A DNA stretch of 9,442 nt from Actinomycetota bacterium (GTDB lineage Bacteria; Actinomycetota; Thermoleophilia; Solirubrobacterales; Solirubrobacteraceae): contig WLNG01000034.1 in NCBI GenBank assembly GCA_009699915.1, positions 1-9,442 on the forward strand, given 5' to 3'. The notes beneath the pieces were generated by a model that had not been told where the DNA came from, made no database searches, and was given only the letters and a program-made list of their open reading frames with translations. Position numbers and translations under genes: made by a program. How positions within the stretch are numbered: position 1 is the first letter of the stretch; the number at the start of each line of letters is the position of its first letter. Shown piece by piece: positions 5,831-9,442 of the stretch.

Positions 5831-6802
5831 ATGCAGGCGATCACATATGCGAAGAACGGACCCTCGTCGGTACTCGAACTGCGCGAGCTGCCCGATCCAG
5901 AACCGGGCCCCGGCGAGGTGCGGGTGCGGGTCGCCTTCTCCGGCATCAACCCGGTGGACTGGAAGCTGCGCGCCGGTCTGGCAGCGCCACCGGAGCCGTT
6001 CGCGATCCCCGGCTTCGACGGAGCGGGCGTGATCGACGCCGTCGGCGAGGGCGTCGCGGCGGCGCGCATCGGCGAGCGGGTCTGGCTCCACTACGCGATC
6101 ATGAACGACGGTCGCGGCACCTCCGCGCAGATGACCGTCGTGCCGGAGGCATGGGCGGTCCCACTGCCGGAGAACGCCTCGATGGAACTGGGGGCATCGC
6201 TCGGCATTCCCGCGCTGACGGCGCACCGCGCGCTGACGACGGAGGGCTCGCCCGCCGGGAAGACCGTGCTGGTGACCGGTGGCGCAGGCGCGGTCGGCCA
6301 TGCGGCGATCCAGCTCGGGCGCTGGATGGGCGCCCGCGTGATCGCCACCGCCTCGACCGACGAGAAGGCCGCGCTCGCGCAGGCCGCAGGAGCCGAGGCG
6401 GTGATCCGCTATCGCGAACCGGATTCCGGCGAGCAGCTGGGCGCGGCCGCACCCGACGGGCTCGACCTCATCGTGGATGTCTCGCTCGCGCGCAACCTAC
6501 CGCTCGATCTCGCGCACCTGAGGCCGCACGCGACGATCGTCGCCTATGCCGACGATGGCGGGACCGACGCCTCCGTCCCGATCCTCTCGCTGATCCTGAA
6601 GAACACGACGCTGCGCTTCATCTCCGTCACCGGCCTTGCGCCGGAGACGCTCGCCGCGGCGGTCGAGGGCGTCAGCGGAGCGCTCGCCGACGGGGCGCTC
6701 CAGCCGCCGCCGGTGCACCCGATCCCGCTTGCGCAGGCCGCCTCGGCTCATGACCTGGTCGAGGCCGGAACGCTTGGGAAGGTCCTGCTCGAGATCGGCT
6801 GA
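5831..6802 (+). CDS. Zinc-free quinone oxidoreductase-like MDR family protein
   Basis: A 323-residue, full-length medium-chain reductase of the NADPH:quinone reductase (QOR) group. The N-terminal GroES-like half has SGINPVDWKLRAG (37-49) and GFDGAGVI (61-68), the QOR-type substrate-side signatures. The Rossmann half has VLVTGGAGAVG (146-156). The catalytic zinc cysteine of alcohol dehydrogenases is replaced by Ser-Gly, and the protein has no cysteine at all, so it should be zinc-independent and reduce quinones or activated alkenes with NADPH. It is soluble and cytosolic. It diverges from the SDR and is followed at 121 nt by the ALDH, which has its own promoter signals. The start has no strong Shine-Dalgarno sequence but a -10-like hexamer 6 nt upstream. 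The family is clear; a pathway role (enone or quinone reduction) is inference. Confidence 0.9.
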   Translation: MQAITYAKNGPSSVLELRELPDPEPGPGEVRVRVAFSGINPVDWKLRAGLAAPPEPFAIPGFDGAGVIDAVGEGVAAARIGERVWLHYAIMNDGRGTSAQMTVVPEAWAVPLPENASMELGASLGIPALTAHRALTTEGSPAGKTVLVTGGAGAVGHAAIQLGRWMGARVIATASTDEKAALAQAAGAEAVIRYREPDSGEQLGAAAPDGLDLIVDVSLARNLPLDLAHLRPHATIVAYADDGGTDASVPILSLILKNTTLRFISVTGLAPETLAAAVEGVSGALADGALQPPPVHPIPLAQAASAHDLVEAGTLGKVLLEIG

Positions 6803-6866
6803 GCGCATTCGCTCGGCCGCACTCGAGCGCCGCGTGGCAGGCTCGGAGAGGTCAGATAATCAATGG

Positions 6867-6882
6867 GTGGAATGGTTTCCAC
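6867..6882. promoter_or_regulatory. Palindrome GTGGAA-N4-TTCCAC, candidate ALDH operator
   Basis: A perfect 6-bp inverted repeat around TGGT lies just upstream of the ALDH -35 region. The core TGGAA-N4-TTCCA is one base shorter than the E. coli IclR consensus as I recall it (TGGAA-N5-TTCCA), so an IclR-like regulator is one possibility. The local A+T content is unusual for this window, which also suggests a regulatory region. Confidence 0.4.
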
Positions 6883-6885
6883 TTT

Positions 6886-6916
6886 CCGACAGCGAGCCCC
6901 CTCGCTCGGGTAGGCT
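6886..6916 (+). promoter_or_regulatory. Putative leaderless promoter of the ALDH gene
   Basis: TAGGCT (6911-6916) ends 7 nt before the ATG at 6924, and no Shine-Dalgarno sequence precedes that ATG. CCGACA (6886-6891), matching 4 of 6 bases of TTGACA, lies 19 nt upstream. The arrangement matches the genes at 42 and 5831 and supports the 6924 start. A GATAAT (6855-6860) further upstream is a possible second -10 but has no partner. Confidence 0.45.
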
Positions 6917-6923
6917 CCGGCCC

Positions 6924-8417
6924 ATGACGACGATCAGCCCGGCGATGGAACAGGCCGCCCTCGACAACGTCCGCACGACGCTCTTCATCGGCGGCCAGTG
7001 GCGGCCCGCCAGCGGCGGCGGGACGCTCCCCGTCGAGGATCCCGCGACCGGCGAAACGCTCACCGAGGTCGCCGACGCGACGGCGGCCGACGGGGAGGCG
7101 GCACTGGCCGCGGCGACCGAGGCGTTCGCGTCGTTCCGCCTGATGGCACCGCGCGACCGCGGTGAGATCCTGCGCCGCGCCTACGAGTTGATGATGGCGC
7201 GCGTGGACGAGCTTGCGCTGCTGATGACGCTGGAGATGGGCAAGCCGCTCGCCGAATCGCGCGGCGAGGTCGCGTATGCGGCTGCCTACTTCCGCTGGTA
7301 CGCGGAGGAGGCGGTGCGGATCAACGGCCGCTTCCAGGTTGCCGAGAACGGCCTGAGCCGCGTACTCACGATGCAGCAGCCGGTCGGGCCGTGCATCTTC
7401 ATCACCCCGTGGAACTTTCCCTTGGCGATGGGAACGCGCAAGGTGGGGCCAGCGATCGCCGCGGGCTGCACCTGCGTCGTAAAGCCCGCAAAGCAGACGC
7501 CGCTCTCGATGCTCGCGATGGCGCAGATCCTCGAGGAGGCGGGCCTCCCCGCGGGCGTCCTGAACATCGTCACCGCCAAGCGCTCCGGCGACCTGATGGA
7601 GCCGTTGATCCGCGATCCCCGGGCGCGCAAGCTCTCCTTCACCGGCTCAACCGAGGTCGGTCGGCAGCTGGTCGCGCAGGCGTCCGAGCAGCTCCTGCGG
7701 ATGTCGATGGAGCTGGGTGGCAACGCGCCCTTCCTCGTCTTCGAGGACGCGAATCTGGACCTCGCAGTCGAGGGCGCCCTGCTCGCGAAGATGCGCAACA
7801 TGGGCGAGGCGTGCACGAGCGCCAACCGTTTCATCGTCCACGAGGCGGTCGCCGGGGAGTTCGCCTCGCGGCTCGCCGAGCGCATGGGCGGCCTGACGGT
7901 CGCACGCGGGACCGACCCGGCGGCGAACGTCGGACCGCTGATCGACGCGTCGGCGCGCGATGGGGTCCACGAGCTCGTCAGCGATGCGATCGGACGCGGC
8001 GCGACGCTCGTCACGGGCGGTGAGCCTGCCGGTGAGCAGGGGTACTTCTACCGTCCCACCGTCCTGCGCGACGTCCCGGCCGACGCGCGCGTGCTGCGCG
8101 AGGAGATTTTCGGCCCGGTCGCGCCGATCACGACCTTCTCGACCGAGGAGGAGGCCGTCGCGATGGCCAACGACACCGAATACGGCCTGGTGGCCTACCT
8201 CTTCGCGCAGGATGTCAGCCGCGCCTTCCGCGTGATGGAGGCGCTGGAGACCGGAATGATCGGCTTCAACCAGGGGATGGTCTCGAATGCCGGGGCCCCG
8301 TTCGGGGGCGTCAAGCATTCGGGCTACGGCCGCGAGGGTGGCCACGAAGGTCTGCAGGAGTACTTGGAGACGAAGTACGTGGCGATGAACCTCGGCTCGA
8401 CGCCGGTCACGCCCTAG
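6924..8417 (+). CDS. Aldehyde dehydrogenase, succinate/glutarate semialdehyde dehydrogenase-like
   Basis: A 497-residue, full-length cytosolic ALDH that oxidises an aldehyde to its acid with NAD(P). Landmarks are TPWNFP (161-166), KPAKQTP (187-193), the cofactor loop GSTEVG (241-246), general base E263 in MELGG, nucleophile C297 in GEACTSANR, EEIFGPV (393-399) and PFGGVKHSGYGREGG (459-473), the last typical of the GabD-type semialdehyde dehydrogenases. Residue 190 is Lys where NAD-specific ALDHs usually have Glu, so NADP use is possible. The start at 6924 is chosen over the longer upstream frame because the protein then begins shortly before the conserved FIGGQW and a TAGGCT hexamer sits 7 nt before it. 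It is 121 nt behind the MDR gene and converges on the CoA transferase, sharing CTAG at 8414-8417. The exact aldehyde cannot be assigned. Confidence 0.92.
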   Translation: MTTISPAMEQAALDNVRTTLFIGGQWRPASGGGTLPVEDPATGETLTEVADATAADGEAALAAATEAFASFRLMAPRDRGEILRRAYELMMARVDELALLMTLEMGKPLAESRGEVAYAAAYFRWYAEEAVRINGRFQVAENGLSRVLTMQQPVGPCIFITPWNFPLAMGTRKVGPAIAAGCTCVVKPAKQTPLSMLAMAQILEEAGLPAGVLNIVTAKRSGDLMEPLIRDPRARKLSFTGSTEVGRQLVAQASEQLLRMSMELGGNAPFLVFEDANLDLAVEGALLAKMRNMGEACTSANRFIVHEAVAGEFASRLAERMGGLTVARGTDPAANVGPLIDASARDGVHELVSDAIGRGATLVTGGEPAGEQGYFYRPTVLRDVPADARVLREEIFGPVAPITTFSTEEEAVAMANDTEYGLVAYLFAQDVSRAFRVMEALETGMIGFNQGMVSNAGAPFGGVKHSGYGREGGHEGLQEYLETKYVAMNLGSTPVTP

Positions 8418-9442
8418 GCCCCGGGCAGATCCGGCGGCGGCAGACGGTACGTCGGCGGGGTTGCCGAGAGCCGGATCGGGTTGCGCGTGACGCGCGCGGT
8501 CGACCCGTCGGCTCTCGGGATCTCGACGATCGGCTCCATCCCCAGTTGCTCGCCGAGCGCGAACGCGGCGGCGATGTCGTTGACGGCTCCCGCGGGGACG
8601 CGCGCCTGCGTGAGCAACTGCGCCCACTCGGCGGCCGGTCGCGCAGCGAGCAGCCCGACCAGTTGCTCGCGCAGCACGACGCGGTTGGCGACGCGCGCAG
8701 GGTTGGTCGCGTAGCGCTCGTCCGTCGCCAGCGCGGCTTCGCCGAGAACCTCGCAGGCGGCCGTGAACTGGCGATCGTTACCGACTGCCAAGAGCAGGTC
8801 GCCGTCGGCCGTCGGAAGCAGCTCGTACGGCGAGATGCTCGGGTGGGCGTTGCCCATGCGCTCGGGCACGACGCCGCCCGCGGTGAACGCGGAGGCCTGG
8901 TTGACGAGCGAGGCGAGCAGCGCGCCGAAGAGGTCCACCTCGACGAGCTGGCCTTCGCCGGTCGCATCGCGGTGGCGCAGCGCAGCGAGGATCCCCACGG
9001 TCGCGTAGAGCCCAGCGAGCACGTCGACGAGGGCGACACCGACCTTCTGCGGCTCGCCCCCGGCCTGGCCGGTGATGCTCATCAGCCCGCCGAGCCCCTG
9101 GATCAGGAGGTCGTAGCCGGGAAGCTGCGCGCCGGCTCCGGAGCCGAAGCCCGTCACCGAGCAGTAGATGACCGCGGGGTTGGCGGCGCGCACATCGTCA
9201 TAGCCGAGCCCGAGCTGGTCCATCAGCCCGGGCCGGAAGTTCTCGACGACGACGTCGGCGCCCGCGGCGAGCTCCTGCGCGCTGGCAAGGCCTGCCGGGT
9301 CGCCCAGATCGATCGCGATGCTCGACTTGTTGCGATTGACCGACTCGAAGTACGTCGCGCGGCCGCTGGGATCGAAGGGCGGTCCCCACTGGCGAGTGTC
9401 ATCACCGGAACCCGGCCGCTCAACCTTGATGACCTCGGCGCC
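8414..9442 (-). CDS. CaiB/BaiF family (class III) CoA transferase, N-terminus cut off by window edge
   Basis: 342 residues are visible; the frame is open to the right edge, and probably about 30 N-terminal residues are missing. GAEVIKVERPGSGDDTR opens the visible part, followed by NRNKSSIAIDL (36-46), VENFRPG (66-72), SVTGFG (95-100), GYDLLIQGLGGLMSITG (109-125) and GNAHPSISPYELLPTADGD, all typical of family III. These cytosolic dimers move CoA between carboxylic acids. At the place where formyl-CoA transferase carries its catalytic aspartate (within VDVSxxDA), this protein has Gly (visible residue 173, codon 8926 to 8924) in VEVDLFGALL. Other homologues with a VNQASAF...GGVVPERMGN-type stretch may share this, so it may be a subgroup trait. 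The gene converges on the ALDH; both stops lie in the same CTAG. The family call is very safe; the donor and acceptor are unknown. Confidence 0.93.
   Translation of the reverse strand, partial: GAEVIKVERPGSGDDTRQWGPPFDPSGRATYFESVNRNKSSIAIDLGDPAGLASAQELAAGADVVVENFRPGLMDQLGLGYDDVRAANPAVIYCSVTGFGSGAGAQLPGYDLLIQGLGGLMSITGQAGGEPQKVGVALVDVLAGLYATVGILAALRHRDATGEGQLVEVDLFGALLASLVNQASAFTAGGVVPERMGNAHPSISPYELLPTADGDLLLAVGNDRQFTAACEVLGEAALATDERYATNPARVANRVVLREQLVGLLAARPAAEWAQLLTQARVPAGAVNDIAAAFALGEQLGMEPIVEIPRADGSTARVTRNPIRLSATPPTYRLPPPDLPGA

Noticed and set aside
6801..6828. Short hairpins after the MDR gene (GAGCG-CATT-CGCTC; GCTCG-N8-CGAGC)
   Set aside because: Stems of 5 bp that compete with each other and have no following T-run; not convincing as a terminator.
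6636..6923. Possible 96-residue N-terminal extension of the ALDH
   Set aside because: It runs through the MDR gene in another frame, is Arg/Ser-rich, and the family N-terminus fits the ATG at 6924, which has promoter-like sequence in front.
7647..8627. Open frame on the minus strand opposite the 3' part of the ALDH and the end of the CoA transferase
   Set aside because: It overlaps two clearly real genes in other frames and its translation is Arg-rich with no motif.
8414..9223. CoA transferase starting at the internal ATG at 9223
   Set aside because: The frame stays open to the window edge and the 73 upstream residues contain conserved family motifs (GAEVIKVE, NRNKSS, VENFRPG), so this Met is internal.

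Overview
The window is GC-rich (about two thirds G+C or more by eye), densely coded bacterial DNA with no RNA genes, CRISPR arrays or mobile elements that I can see. The gene content (a mycofactocin-type short-chain dehydrogenase, a one-domain GST-like protein of a type common in actinobacteria, a CaiB/BaiF CoA transferase) and the TANNNT promoters placed 6-7 nt before ATG codons point to a high-GC actinobacterium. A Thermoleophilia/Solirubrobacterales origin is plausible but is inference.

Layout: a small thioredoxin-fold/GST-N protein (42-365, +) converges on a minus-strand cluster. Read in the direction of transcription, that cluster is a mycofactocin-type SDR (5677 to 4832), a 113-residue two-CxxC protein resembling the acetone/acetophenone carboxylase gamma subunit (4713 to 4372), and, 11 nt later, a 1340-residue fusion of HyuA-type (ATP-handling) and HyuB-type (metal-binding) halves (4360 to 338). 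Diverging from the SDR is a zinc-free quinone oxidoreductase-like MDR enzyme (5831-6802, +), then a semialdehyde dehydrogenase-like ALDH (6924-8417, +). The ALDH converges, sharing a CTAG stop, with a class III CoA transferase whose N-terminus lies beyond the right edge (9442 to 8414, -).

Working model (inference): the SDR oxidises a secondary alcohol to a ketone or a related carbonyl compound. The fused HyuAB plus gamma protein carboxylates it with ATP, as acetone and acetophenone carboxylases do. The CoA transferase and the ALDH/MDR enzymes may process acid, CoA-ester or aldehyde intermediates. The substrate cannot be read from sequence, and the HyuAB family also includes 5-oxoprolinases and hydantoinases. 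The gamma-like partner is the main reason to prefer a carboxylase.

Regulation: the five genes whose upstream DNA is visible and that are not translationally coupled all have a TA-N3-T -10-like hexamer. Three plus-strand genes look leaderless, and two minus-strand genes have it 35-36 nt upstream together with a Shine-Dalgarno sequence. Three candidate operators lie in the intergenic gaps (4714-4831, 5678-5830, 6803-6923). No gene-free stretch exceeds 300 bases.
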